Part shown: positions 5,779-13,237 of the stretch, piece by piece
Position numbering within the stretch: the first letter of the stretch is position 1
How the letters are laid out: each line of letters begins with the position of its first letter
Assembly (NCBI GenBank): GCA_002479245.1
Contig: DLMG01000190.1
Span: 1 to 19,837, forward strand
Direction: 5' to 3'
Length of the DNA: 19,837 bases
Origin: Verrucomicrobia subdivision 3 bacterium UBA7542
GTDB taxonomy: Bacteria > Verrucomicrobiota > Verrucomicrobiia > Limisphaerales > UBA11358
Notes under the pieces: model-generated
Databases searched by the model: none
Told to the model about the DNA's origin: nothing
The model's input: the letters and a program-made list of their open reading frames with translations, nothing else
Program-made: the position numbers and the translations under genes

Positions 5779-8583
5779 ATGAAAGTTATCAAACCAAAAG
5801 CCGCGCCCAAGCCCTGGAAATTTTCCGCCGCGCCGGTTTTACTGGCGGTCATTTTGGCCGCGCTCTTTTGCAAAAGCTTTTTGCCCGGCTACGTGCATTT
5901 CTCCAACGACGGGCCGCTGGGACAGCAAAATGCAGCATTTCCGAAGCTGCCGTCAGCCCTGTTCGGCATGTGGAATGATTTGAACACCATTGGTTTCAAC
6001 GGTGGGACATTTTCGCCCTCCATCACTACGGCTTTGATGTGGCTGCTGGGGCCGGTGGGCTACGCAAAATTTCTCGCGCCCGTGGCCTTGTTCATCGTCG
6101 GACTGGGCGCGTGGACATTCTTTCGCGCCCTCAAGTTTTCACCGCTGGCCGCCGCGCTGGGCGCGTTGGCCGCCACGTTAAATTCCGCTTACTTCGGCAA
6201 TGCCTGCTGGGGCGTGGCCTCCGGCGAAATCGCCTTGGGCATGAATTTTTTTGCGCTGGCCTTGGTTATCGCAAATAACACAGAAACTCCGAGGCTCATC
6301 CGCTGGACGCGACTCGCGCTGGCTGGATTATGCGTGGGCATCAACGTTATAGAAGCAGCGGACGTCGGCGGACTTTACAGCGTGTTCATTGCGGCTTTCG
6401 TGTTTTTTAAATCGCTCAACGACACGGGAGGAAACATTTTTGTCCGGATCGTGCGCAGTGCGGGAAGCGTAGTGCTGGTGGCCATCTTTGCTGGTTTCAT
6501 GGCCTTCCAGACGGTCACGTCACTTGTAGAGTCACAGATTCAAGGCATCGCCGGAACCGGCCAGGATGCGGAGACCAAGGCCGCCCAATGGGATCGTGCC
6601 TCGCAATGGAGCCTGCCAAAAAAGGAAACACTCGGCCTGATCGTTCCCGGCCTGTTTGGCTACAAGATGGACACCCCTAACAATATGATGCCTGCGTTGC
6701 AGGATGCTTATCGCGGCGGGGTTTATTGGGGCGGCATGGGGCGCGACCCGGCGAATGACCGTTTCTTTGACAGTGGTGGTCAAGGCTCGCCACCCGATCC
6801 TAATTGGATGCGCCAGACTGGCGGCGGGGATTACTGCGGAATTCTCGTCGGATTGGTCGCCGTTTGGGCCATCGCTCAATCTTTCCGCCGTAAAGATTCG
6901 CCCTTCACGGACCCGCAAAAAAGAATCATCTGGTTTTGGACGACGGTGATGTTCGTTTCTTTGGTATTAGCCTGGGGAAGATTCACACCGTTTAATTTTT
7001 TCAAAAACACCATTTACGCCCTGCCATATTCCTCCACCGTCCGTAACCCGGTAAAATTCATCGTCCTTTTCTGCATGGCACTGGTGATTTTGTTCGGTTA
7101 CGGCATCCAAGCGTTGAGCCGTCGTCATCTTGATGAGCATGCTGCGGCAAAATCCTCCGGCCTCACTACACAACTGAAAAACTGGTGGGCCAAGGCCAGT
7201 GGTTTCGACCGGGAATGGACACTTGCCAGCGTAGGAATTCTTGGCGCGAGCGTTTTAGGCTGGCTGTTTTACGCCGCACAGAAACCAAGCTTTGTGCGTT
7301 ACCTCCAGAAAGTGGGTTTTCCCGACGAAAATTTTGCGCGGGAAATCGCTACGTTTAGCATCGGTCAGGCAGGCTGGTTCCTCCTGCTTTTCGCCAGCGC
7401 CATCGCATTGCTCACGCTGGCTATCGCCGGTTATTTTGCCGGCCCGCGCGCCCAATGGGGCGGCCTGTTGCTCGGCGCATTTTTGGTCATGGATTTGGGC
7501 CGGGCGAACCTGCCCTACATCATCCACTGGGATTACAAACAAAAGTACGAGATCGGCTCGCTCAACCCCATTGTTGATTTTCTGCGCGCCAAACCCTACG
7601 AATCCCGCGTTATTGGTTTGCCATACCCTGCCCCCACGCGTTTGCCTTTTCTGGACAGCTCGTTTGTCGATCTTTACCGCATTGAATGGGCACAACACCT
7701 TTTCCCTTATTATAACATCCAGTCGCTTGATATAATTCAAATGCCGCGCATGCCGGCGAATTTAGAGGCTTATGAGATGACTCTGAGACCCCATTCTGAA
7801 GACGAGGCTTATCTCGTGGCCCGGCGTTGGGAATTGACCAATACCCGTTACCTGCTCGGATACGCGGATTATCTGGATTCTTTCAACGAGCGACTCGACC
7901 CGGCGCAACACCGTTTCCGCATCGTTCAACGTTTTGACGTGATGCCCAAGCCCGGCCTTGACCAGCCGACACAATTGGAGCAGTTGACCGCCGTCGGCAG
8001 CGAAAACGGAGGTTGCGCCCTCTTTGAGTTCACTGGTGCGTTGCCTCGCGCCAAACTTTATTCCAATTGGCAGGTCAACACCAATGACGACGCCACGCTC
8101 AAAACACTGGCGAGCACAAATTTCGATCCGTGGCAAACGGTCTTGGTTTCGACGCCGCTGCCGGGCGCGCCGGCTGCGAACGCGACAAACCAAAATTCCA
8201 GCACGGTTGATTTCAAACGTTACGTGCCGGACGACCCCGTGTTCAAGGGGAAGAGAAATGGTTTATGGAAACAATCTGGATACTGTTACGCGCCGAAGGA
8301 TATCATGTTCGATGCAGAAACCGCCACCCCCTCGGTACTGCTGCTTAATGACAAGTTCGATCCGCACTGGCGCGTGCTGGTGGATGGCAAGCCGGCGGAA
8401 CTGTTGCGCTGCAATTTCATCATGCGCGGGGTTTATCTGACGCCCGGCCAGCACACAGTGGAATTCAAATTCAGCCTGCCAAACGGCCCCTTTTATATTA
8501 CGCTGACAGCAATTGTGGTTGGTCTTTGCTTGGTCGGGTATCTTTTCTCAGCGGGGAAACGGGTGGTGCCCACCCGGCGATAA
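5779..8583 (+). CDS. YfhO-like polytopic membrane protein (GT-C type glycosyltransferase family)
   Basis: The protein has 934 residues from ATG 5779, with roughly a dozen hydrophobic helices by eye: one near the N-terminus, a dense set to about residue 580, then a large soluble C-terminal part ending in one last helix. The C-terminal stretch (DPHWRVLVDGKPAELL, then RGVYLTPGQHTVEFKF) matches the YfhO family, which resembles GT-C glycosyltransferases and in Firmicutes is linked to glycosylation of wall polymers. Here it probably transfers a sugar from a lipid carrier on the outer face of the membrane; donor and acceptor are unknown. The frame is open back to 5719, but the promoter position favours 5779. 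Neighbours (epimerase, methyltransferase, glycosyltransferase) support a glycan role. Confidence 0.8.
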   Translation: MKVIKPKAAPKPWKFSAAPVLLAVILAALFCKSFLPGYVHFSNDGPLGQQNAAFPKLPSALFGMWNDLNTIGFNGGTFSPSITTALMWLLGPVGYAKFLAPVALFIVGLGAWTFFRALKFSPLAAALGALAATLNSAYFGNACWGVASGEIALGMNFFALALVIANNTETPRLIRWTRLALAGLCVGINVIEAADVGGLYSVFIAAFVFFKSLNDTGGNIFVRIVRSAGSVVLVAIFAGFMAFQTVTSLVESQIQGIAGTGQDAETKAAQWDRASQWSLPKKETLGLIVPGLFGYKMDTPNNMMPALQDAYRGGVYWGGMGRDPANDRFFDSGGQGSPPDPNWMRQTGGGDYCGILVGLVAVWAIAQSFRRKDSPFTDPQKRIIWFWTTVMFVSLVLAWGRFTPFNFFKNTIYALPYSSTVRNPVKFIVLFCMALVILFGYGIQALSRRHLDEHAAAKSSGLTTQLKNWWAKASGFDREWTLASVGILGASVLGWLFYAAQKPSFVRYLQKVGFPDENFAREIATFSIGQAGWFLLLFASAIALLTLAIAGYFAGPRAQWGGLLLGAFLVMDLGRANLPYIIHWDYKQKYEIGSLNPIVDFLRAKPYESRVIGLPYPAPTRLPFLDSSFVDLYRIEWAQHLFPYYNIQSLDIIQMPRMPANLEAYEMTLRPHSEDEAYLVARRWELTNTRYLLGYADYLDSFNERLDPAQHRFRIVQRFDVMPKPGLDQPTQLEQLTAVGSENGGCALFEFTGALPRAKLYSNWQVNTNDDATLKTLASTNFDPWQTVLVSTPLPGAPAANATNQNSSTVDFKRYVPDDPVFKGKRNGLWKQSGYCYAPKDIMFDAETATPSVLLLNDKFDPHWRVLVDGKPAELLRCNFIMRGVYLTPGQHTVEFKFSLPNGPFYITLTAIVVGLCLVGYLFSAGKRVVPTRR

Positions 8584-8926
8584 ATTTTGCAAGCGTTTTG
8601 GGCCACACCGGCTACGACACTGGCCGGGAGTCCGATGGCAAGCGCAAGTCGTCTTGCGCTGAAGTGCGGCTGGCAAGCCATTGAATGATTTGACGGCGGT
8701 TCCCGGTTCGAGATCGAGCCCGTTGCCCCAGCGGGCATCGGGATTGGCCGCGAAATGAAGTTCAGACAGAGATTTTCCACCAATTTGACACAAGGTGTTT
8801 CCTCGCGGCCAAACCTTGCCACTGTTCCGAATCCGTGTTATCAACTGTGGCCATAAAACCCGCGATTTGGTGTGGGGAATTCAATGATGCCCTGCCAATC
8901 CCGGGTTGGTGATGATTTACTGACCT
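8584..8926. other. Intergenic region with one hairpin, no gene recognised
   Basis: No convincing coding frame is seen on either strand; the open minus-strand frames across it have no recognisable motif. A perfect hairpin with 8-bp arms AGCGCAAG/CTTGCGCT and a 4-nt loop sits at 8641-8660, about 60 bp after the YfhO-like stop. It has no T run, so it is a weak terminator candidate. A possible promoter lies at 8816-8844. Confidence 0.5.
8816..8844 (+). promoter_or_regulatory. Possible promoter for the methyltransferase-glycosyltransferase pair
   Basis: TTGCCA (8816-8821, 5 of 6 to consensus) is followed after 17 bp by TATCAA (8839-8844, 4 of 6). It would start transcription near 8851, leaving a leader of about 75 nt before ATG 8927. 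A perfect TTGACA at 8785-8790 has no acceptable -10 box at normal spacing. Confidence 0.35.
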
Positions 8927-9733
8927 ATGCCCGAAATTGAGCAAAACGCACTGCAACTTCGCCGCCTCATTGTGCGTGCCACACGCGAAATCGCCTGCGA
9001 ATCGCCCGACCACCTTGTCCCTTTCGGCACCCGGCGCGACAACAGCACCCATCGGCGCTTTAATAAAAAACTTTCCGAACTCTTCGGCATAGATGCTTCG
9101 CTATGGGTGCTGGATCTGGGCTGCTCGGGCGGCGGGTTCGTGAAAAGCTGTCTTGACGAGGGCAACATGGCAGTGGGCATCGAAGGCAGCGACTATTCCA
9201 AGAAATTGCGACGCGCCGAATGGCGCACCATCCCGGAACATCTCTTCACTGCCGACATCACCGCGCCTTTTGAGGTGTTGGGTGAATTTCCGGCGGGCGA
9301 ACAACGGCTCCAGTTTGATGTCATCACCACCTGGGAAGTCATGGAACACATCCACGAACGCGACATCGCCGGAGTGGTTGAAAATGTTAAAAAACATCTG
9401 CGGCCCGGCGGATTGTGGATCATGAGCATTGCTTTGTGTGACGACTTCCACAAAGGCGTGAATCTTCACCAAACCGTCAAGCCCAAGACTTGGTGGGTTG
9501 AAAAATTTGAAGGCCTCGGCGTGCGCTGTGTTGATGAGTATGTGCATTACTTCAACACACAATTTTTACGCGGCCCGAAAGACACTTGCCGCCCCGGCTT
9601 CCATCTCGTTGTCACCAACGAACCCAAACATGCACCAAAGATTCCCAGAGAACCCTTGAGCTATCGCATTTATGACAAGTGGCTGGGCAGCCGGCTCCAG
9701 AAGCTTCTCCGCTTTGCGATTTATGGCTATTAG
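8927..9733 (+). CDS. Class I SAM-dependent methyltransferase
   Basis: The 268-residue protein has the SAM-binding motif I VLDLGCSGGGF (residues 61-71), an acidic motif II region GIEGSDYS, and the motif IV-like FDVITTWEVMEHI. A KKHLRPGGLWIMS post-motif follows, typical of the Methyltransf_11/23 type. The acceptor is unknown. The next gene, a glycosyltransferase, begins two bases after its stop, so the two are almost certainly cotranscribed and the substrate may be a sugar or lipid-linked glycan intermediate. The start is ATG 8927 with no clear Shine-Dalgarno. The N-terminal 40 residues have no recognised motif. The C-terminus ends in a basic region with the sequence YDKWLGSRLQKLLRF, possibly membrane-associating (inference). 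Confidence 0.85.
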   Translation: MPEIEQNALQLRRLIVRATREIACESPDHLVPFGTRRDNSTHRRFNKKLSELFGIDASLWVLDLGCSGGGFVKSCLDEGNMAVGIEGSDYSKKLRRAEWRTIPEHLFTADITAPFEVLGEFPAGEQRLQFDVITTWEVMEHIHERDIAGVVENVKKHLRPGGLWIMSIALCDDFHKGVNLHQTVKPKTWWVEKFEGLGVRCVDEYVHYFNTQFLRGPKDTCRPGFHLVVTNEPKHAPKIPREPLSYRIYDKWLGSRLQKLLRFAIYGY

Positions 9734-9735
9734 AG

Positions 9736-10743
9736 ATGCGCGCCTCCGTCATCGTCTGTACTCGCAACCGCGCCAGTTCCATCTCGGAAACCCTTGAAGC
9801 GCTTTCCCGGCTGGATGGTGGGGGTTTTGAAATCCTGATCGTTGACAGCAGCATCGGCGCGGACAAGGAAAAGACGGCGGAACTCGCCGCTCAATTCAGG
9901 GCAAAATACCTCTCCGAACCGAGGCTTGGATTGTCGCTCGCCCGAAACACGGGGATTGCCGCCGCCGCCGGTGAAATCATCGCCTTCACCGACGATGACT
10001 GCATTCCCGCAAAAGACTGGCTGGCGCAGAAAATAAAAAATTATTCCGACCCGGCCGTCTGGGCCTGTACCGGCAGGGTCATCCAGCACAACACTGGCGG
10101 CGCTTCCAACCTGTTTGAAGAAGTTGCCGGACAGGATTTGGGCGACGAAAAACGCTCTTTCACGCCGGAAGATGTTCGCGGCGGCATCGGATTTCTTCTG
10201 ACGAACATCGGCAAGGTTTTTGCCAAGCACATGAAATCCCGCGCGCCCGCCCCCTTTGGCATCGGCCACGGCAGCAGCCTTTCATTCCGCCGCGAGTTTT
10301 TTGAAAAGACCGGCGGCAGCGACGTGCGTTTTGGCGCCGGCGCGCCGTTCAAAGGCTGCGACGATCTGGAAATGCTTTATCGCGTCTTGAAATCCGGCCA
10401 CTCCATCATTTACGAACCCGCAGCGGTCGTGCGGCACAAACATCGCCTTACGTCGGATGCCGAAGCCTCCTCCGCCGTTCGCAACCTTCGCGAAACCGGC
10501 GCGGATGAAGTCTATAAAACGCGCTACGTTTACAGCTTCGCAGGCGCGGCCATGATGCGTGAATTCAGAAAAGACCCGCCGATGTTTTTCATGTTTTATG
10601 GCCGCTTGCTCCAACTCATCATCAAAAGCGCCCAATACAGACTGACTGGAAAAACAGAGTTGGCAAAATCGTTCGGCTCCGACTTGCGCGGTTTTCTGGA
10701 CGGCTGCGCCGCCCACAAAAAATTTTCCAAGGCCGCAAAATAA
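9736..10743 (+). CDS. Family 2 glycosyltransferase
   Basis: The 335-residue protein starts at ATG 9736, two bases after the methyltransferase stop; a longer frame back to 9679 overlaps that gene and is unlikely. The N-terminus is a standard GT-A fold: SVIVCTRNR, then EILIVDSS, LGLSLARNTGI and the metal-binding FTDDDC (Asp86-88). A mid-region GHGSSLSFRREFF and GCDDLEMLYRVLKSG supply the acceptor-side acidic residues common in GT2. The enzyme would transfer a nucleotide-activated sugar at the cytoplasmic face of the membrane. Substrate and linkage cannot be told. It converges on the Nif3-like gene with a gap of only four bases and no visible terminator. Confidence 0.9.
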   Translation: MRASVIVCTRNRASSISETLEALSRLDGGGFEILIVDSSIGADKEKTAELAAQFRAKYLSEPRLGLSLARNTGIAAAAGEIIAFTDDDCIPAKDWLAQKIKNYSDPAVWACTGRVIQHNTGGASNLFEEVAGQDLGDEKRSFTPEDVRGGIGFLLTNIGKVFAKHMKSRAPAPFGIGHGSSLSFRREFFEKTGGSDVRFGAGAPFKGCDDLEMLYRVLKSGHSIIYEPAAVVRHKHRLTSDAEASSAVRNLRETGADEVYKTRYVYSFAGAAMMREFRKDPPMFFMFYGRLLQLIIKSAQYRLTGKTELAKSFGSDLRGFLDGCAAHKKFSKAAK

Positions 10744-10747
10744 AAAC

Positions 10748-11509
10748 TCAAAGGCCGGTCGGGTGATCGAGGAATTCCCACGGCAGCTTGAACTTCTTGG
10801 AAAGCTCCGCCGCCAGCGCCCTTACGCCGAACGTTTCTGTCGCATAGTGGCCGCCGTAAAAGACGTTGATGCCCAATTCCTCGGCCAGCGCGTAAGTCCA
10901 ATGCGGACCTTCGCCGGTAATGAACGTGTCCACGCCTTCATCCACCGCCAGTTTCAAATCGCCGCCCGCGCCACCCGTCACGAGCCCGATGCGCTGACAA
11001 ATTTCACCGCCACCCGGAATGATTCGCGGTTTGGCGCCGGTTGCGCGTGCCAGCTTCGCGGCGAGTTTTGCGCGGGAGATTTTGGTGCGCGATTGAAAAC
11101 CAATGGGCTGGCCGTGGGTGACAAAAAACGGTCGCAGATTTTTCAAGCCGAGCGCGGCGCAGAGTTGCGCGTTGTTGCCGAGCCGGGGATGCGCGTCGAG
11201 CGGCAGGTGCGAACTGTAAACCGCCAGGTTGTTTTCCATCAGCAGCCGGAGCAGTTCGTATTTTTTGCCGGTCCACGGATGCGCTGGCGACCAGAACAGT
11301 CCGTGATGCACAATCAGCAAATCCGCTTTGGCGGCGATGGCAAGTTTCACGGTGGCGAGGCTGGCGTCCACCGCCGCCGCAATGCGCGTGACAGCGCCGG
11401 AATTCCCGGCTTGCAGGCCGTTGACCGCGCCGTCGTAGTCGCCGATTGCGTTGGTGCGTAGCAAAGTATTGCAATGCTTGACGATGGTGGTAAGCAGGGT
11501 TTTCGGCAT
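10748..11509 (-). CDS. Nif3-like dinuclear metal-centre protein (DUF34/YbgI family)
   Basis: The 253-residue protein has the metal ligands of the NIF3/YbgI family: His68-His69 in IVHHGLFW, Asp105 in SSHLPLDAH, and the C-terminal His221/Glu225 pair in GGHYATETFG. The N-terminus contains the GDYDGAVNGLQ segment typical of the family. TFITGEGPHW precedes the last motif. Members bind two metal ions and are widespread; their function is unsettled, with proposals including GTP cyclohydrolase-like activity and metal handling. The start is ATG 11507-11509. It is transcribed away from the decayed toxin-antitoxin remnants, which lie upstream on the same strand. Confidence 0.92.
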   Translation of the reverse strand: MPKTLLTTIVKHCNTLLRTNAIGDYDGAVNGLQAGNSGAVTRIAAAVDASLATVKLAIAAKADLLIVHHGLFWSPAHPWTGKKYELLRLLMENNLAVYSSHLPLDAHPRLGNNAQLCAALGLKNLRPFFVTHGQPIGFQSRTKISRAKLAAKLARATGAKPRIIPGGGEICQRIGLVTGGAGGDLKLAVDEGVDTFITGEGPHWTYALAEELGINVFYGGHYATETFGVRALAAELSKKFKLPWEFLDHPTGL

Positions 11510-11597
11510 GGCGCGATGAAAACAAATTTTTTGGGGACTGCAAAGCGGGAAACGTCCTGAAAATTTTCAAACCACGGGTTGAATTCCGAATCTGGCG

Positions 11598-11720
11598 TCA
11601 CTCGCTGCCGAGATGCACCCGGATGAATTCTTCCGGCGCGATGGGCAAGCTGGGCACGATGGGACTGGCCGCGGCAATTTTCAGCCCGTGAATGAACGTC
11701 TCCGGCTCGGCGATTGTGAA
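11598..11720 (-). pseudogene. Possible C-terminal remnant of a PIN-type toxin
   Basis: A 40-codon frame bounded upstream by a stop reads FTIAEPETFIHGLKIAAASP and continues to a PIAPEEFIRVHLGSE ending at TGA 11598-11600. It has no start codon at its 5' end. The PIxPEEFI ending is what I would expect at the C-terminus of PIN-family toxins of the TIGR00305 type, which begin at 12009 on this strand. From that start to this stop is 412 bp, close to the length of an intact toxin gene, although the middle does not read as PIN sequence. The link to the toxin is inference; it could be a fragment of another gene. Confidence 0.35.
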
Positions 11721-11734
11721 TTACTGGCGCAAGC

Positions 11735-11796
11735 GGTCGGTAAATGGCGACCGTAACTGAACTGTGCTGTTACAAAACTTTGTCCCACGTGGGACA
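11735..11796. repeat. Cluster of inverted repeats ending in a 16-bp perfect palindrome
   Basis: Three symmetrical motifs follow each other: GGTCG/CGACC (11735-11739 with 11748-11752), GTAAC/GTTAC (11753-11757 with 11769-11773), and the perfect palindrome TGTCCCACGTGGGACA (11781-11796). The last contains a central CACGTG. The cluster lies between the two toxin fragments. It may be a small mobile element that split the toxin or a relic binding site; neither is proven here. Confidence 0.6.
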
Positions 11797-11874
11797 TAAC
11801 ATCGGTAAGCAGAATGATTGCAAAAATCGCGTGCCTATTGCGGTCTGGCCTGTCGGATATTGGAGTGGATCTGG

Positions 11875-12009
11875 TCAGGCAATGCCAGCAATGTGGCGAC
11901 CTTTCGCCAGCGTGAGCCGGCCATCCAGCAACGCGCGGAGGATTTGATGATAGGGCTGCTTCCGCCCGAAGATTTGGAGAAAGACGTTGGTGTCGAGGCA
12001 GAACGTCAT
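11875..12009 (-). pseudogene. Truncated PIN-domain toxin (N-terminal fragment)
   Basis: The frame begins MTFCLDTNVFLQIF, the opening strand of a PIN-domain ribonuclease with the first catalytic Asp (Asp6) and the DTNV motif. It continues RKQPYHQILRALLDGRLTLA and then departs into nine unrelated residues before a TGA. Only 44 codons remain of an expected ~135-145, so the remaining acidic residues of the PIN active site are lost. ATG 12007-12009 overlaps the TGA of the upstream antitoxin frame (ATGA), the normal arrangement for such operons. PIN toxins of this kind cleave RNA and are neutralised by the cotranscribed antitoxin. This copy cannot be functional as it stands. Confidence 0.75.
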
Positions 12010-12250
12010 GCGTAACGGTGTTCAGCCCGGAACTGCCGCACCAGTTCCGCCACGCGCCGCAATTTGCCCTGCGCCTGGTCCCCGCGTCGAAAGCCCCGCT
12101 CAAGCGGTCGGCAGCCTGCTCGGCTTCAAGTTGCAGCAACACGCGGTCGGGCAACGCGAACTGCTCACCGTTCATCCGCTCGATTTTCTCTTGCAGGACG
12201 GGCTTAAGCTGCTCCGGCGGGACCGGCGCGGAGGCATGGCAGCTTTTCAT
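12006..12250 (-). pseudogene. Frameshifted antitoxin partner of the PIN toxin
   Basis: From ATG 12248-12250 the frame reads an antitoxin-like protein (MKSCHASAPVPPEQLKPVLQ, a DRVLLQLEAEQAADRLSGAF segment, then DAG) and then shifts. In the next frame the sequence continues sensibly as DQAQGKLRRVAELVRQFRAE plus HRYA, with a TGA that overlaps the toxin ATG. The total of 245 bp is one short of a whole number of codons. The break falls at a four-G run on the minus strand (bases 12080-12083); a fifth G would restore the frame. Without it, translation runs on through toxin sequence in the wrong frame. It may be a real mutation or an assembly or sequencing error. Confidence 0.65.
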
Positions 12251-12256
12251 GCCGGA

Positions 12257-12285
12257 ACCATACACCCGCAAAACCCGTCTGACAA
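12257..12285 (-). promoter_or_regulatory. Promoter of the antitoxin-toxin operon
   Basis: On the minus strand TTGTCA (12285-12280, 5 of 6 to consensus) is followed after 17 bp by TATGGT (12262-12257, 4 of 6). The expected transcription start, about seven bases on, falls at or beside the A of the antitoxin ATG at 12250, which would make the message leaderless. Confidence 0.5.
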
Positions 12286-12455
12286 AGGCAGGCCAAACAG
12301 GCGCGGACGCCGGATAAATTCAAACCATGAAGGAATCCTTGCGGCGGCGGCGGATCGGCAGGTTTCAATTGTGCAGGGCTCTGTCATCGGGCCTGGCTTT
12401 TCCCCTGAATTGACGAAACAGATACACCTCGTGTGAAGTGAATTGATAGACGGGA

Positions 12456-12794
12456 ATGCAGAAGAAAGCAAAACGCAGGCAGGCTTCGCGGCGGTTCGAA
12501 TCACCGAACCAGTTGCGCGAAAGCCCTGATTACGAGCTTTGCCAGTTGAGCGGGCAAAAATCCGGTGTGCTGGATGACCTGGCTTCGGAACGGGCCAGGC
12601 GGCTCGACCAGGAAAGCGCCGAATTGGAGAAGCAGGCGGAACGGCTGGCGGAGGAAATCAAGGAGTTGTCCGGCAAACCGGCGGTGGAATTTCTTGAAGA
12701 GTTGTTCACACGTTGCGAAGAAATTTTTCATTCCGCTGGTTGCTTTCTGCGCCAAGGATTTTATAGTGCGTTCGTTTCAAGAACGAATTTATGA
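12456..12794 (+). CDS. Hypothetical small coiled-coil protein
   Basis: This 112-residue frame starts at ATG 12456. The N-terminus is basic (KKAKRRQASRR); residues about 40-78 are charged and heptad-like (RRLDQESAELEKQAERLAEE and on), predicting a coiled coil. No family is recognised. The last ~25 residues are encoded by the promoter-bearing repeat shared with speA, and the TGA overlaps the ATG of the VOC gene by four bases (ATGA). The true protein may originally have ended differently. Amino-acid composition looks coding, but no homology supports it and the start has no Shine-Dalgarno. The 205 bp between the antitoxin promoter zone and this gene hold nothing recognisable. Confidence 0.4.
   Translation: MQKKAKRRQASRRFESPNQLRESPDYELCQLSGQKSGVLDDLASERARRLDQESAELEKQAERLAEEIKELSGKPAVEFLEELFTRCEEIFHSAGCFLRQGFYSAFVSRTNL
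12725..12774. repeat. 50-bp direct repeat, copy 1 (upstream of the VOC gene)
   Basis: This stretch matches 13238-13287 at 46 of 50 positions without gaps, in the same orientation. Both copies carry the same promoter-like boxes and end shortly before a start codon (17 nt here). Similarity fades on both sides. Confidence 0.85.
12740..12767 (+). promoter_or_regulatory. Promoter-like boxes before the VOC gene
   Basis: TTGCTT (12740-12745) and TATAGT (12762-12767, 5 of 6 to TATAAT) are separated by 16 bp. They are identical in sequence and spacing to those before speA. The predicted start near 12774 leaves a leader of about 17 nt before ATG 12791. Confidence 0.5.
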
Positions 12795-13204
12795 TCAAGA
12801 CCCTGGCTCATGTATGCATTTTTTCAAAGGATTTGAACCGCAGCCTAGATTTCTATTGCGGGGCGCTGGGTTTGCACCGGCATTTTGATTTCTTCAAGGA
12901 CGGCGAGCTGTTTGGATTTTATCTCCAGATCGACCCGCATCATTTCATTGAAATCTTCAAGGCCGGCCCGGCGGAAACCGCCGGCCACCAGCGGATCCAT
13001 CATCTCTGCCTGGAAGTGGATGACATTGACGCGATGCGAGACGCCTTGATCCAGCGCGGCGTGGCCGTGAAACCCCAAAAGATGGGCTGCGACCAGACCT
13101 GGCAATTCTGGTGCCAGGACCCCGACGGAACGGATGTGGAGTTCCACCAGTACACCGCCCAAAGCTCACAGTTCACCCGGCAACCCTGCATCGTGGACTG
13201 GTAA
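12791..13204 (+). CDS. VOC-family (glyoxalase/dioxygenase fold) protein
   Basis: The 137-residue protein shows two paired beta-alpha-beta modules of the vicinal oxygen chelate fold. The first begins LAHVCIFSKDLNRSLDFYCG with His7 and continues to HHFIEIF with Glu54; the second has HHLCLEVDD (His70/71) and DPDGTDVEFHQY with Glu117. These four positions match the metal ligands of the glyoxalase I type. The substrate is not evident; lactoylglutathione lyase and fosfomycin-resistance-like relatives share this pattern. It has its own promoter-like region, a duplicate of that of speA, and lies on the same strand 99 bp before speA. Whether the two functions are linked is unknown. Confidence 0.85.
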   Translation: MIKTLAHVCIFSKDLNRSLDFYCGALGLHRHFDFFKDGELFGFYLQIDPHHFIEIFKAGPAETAGHQRIHHLCLEVDDIDAMRDALIQRGVAVKPQKMGCDQTWQFWCQDPDGTDVEFHQYTAQSSQFTRQPCIVDW

Positions 13205-13237
13205 ATTTTTTAAATGCGATTCTTTCGGCGCAAAAAA

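Noticed and set aside
8785..8813. Perfect TTGACA as a promoter for the methyltransferase gene
   Set aside because: At 17 bp the -10 position reads GCCAAA, which is not acceptable; the site at 8816-8844 is better.
8548..8844. A minus-strand frame in the YfhO-methyltransferase spacer
   Set aside because: It overlaps the end of the YfhO-like gene in antisense, and nothing in its sequence is recognisable as a domain.
10763..11461. A 232-codon open frame on the plus strand
   Set aside because: Antisense to the Nif3-like gene, whose metal ligands are all present.
11987..12436. A 149-codon plus-strand frame
   Set aside because: It is antisense to the antitoxin and PIN toxin remnants and has no recognisable feature.
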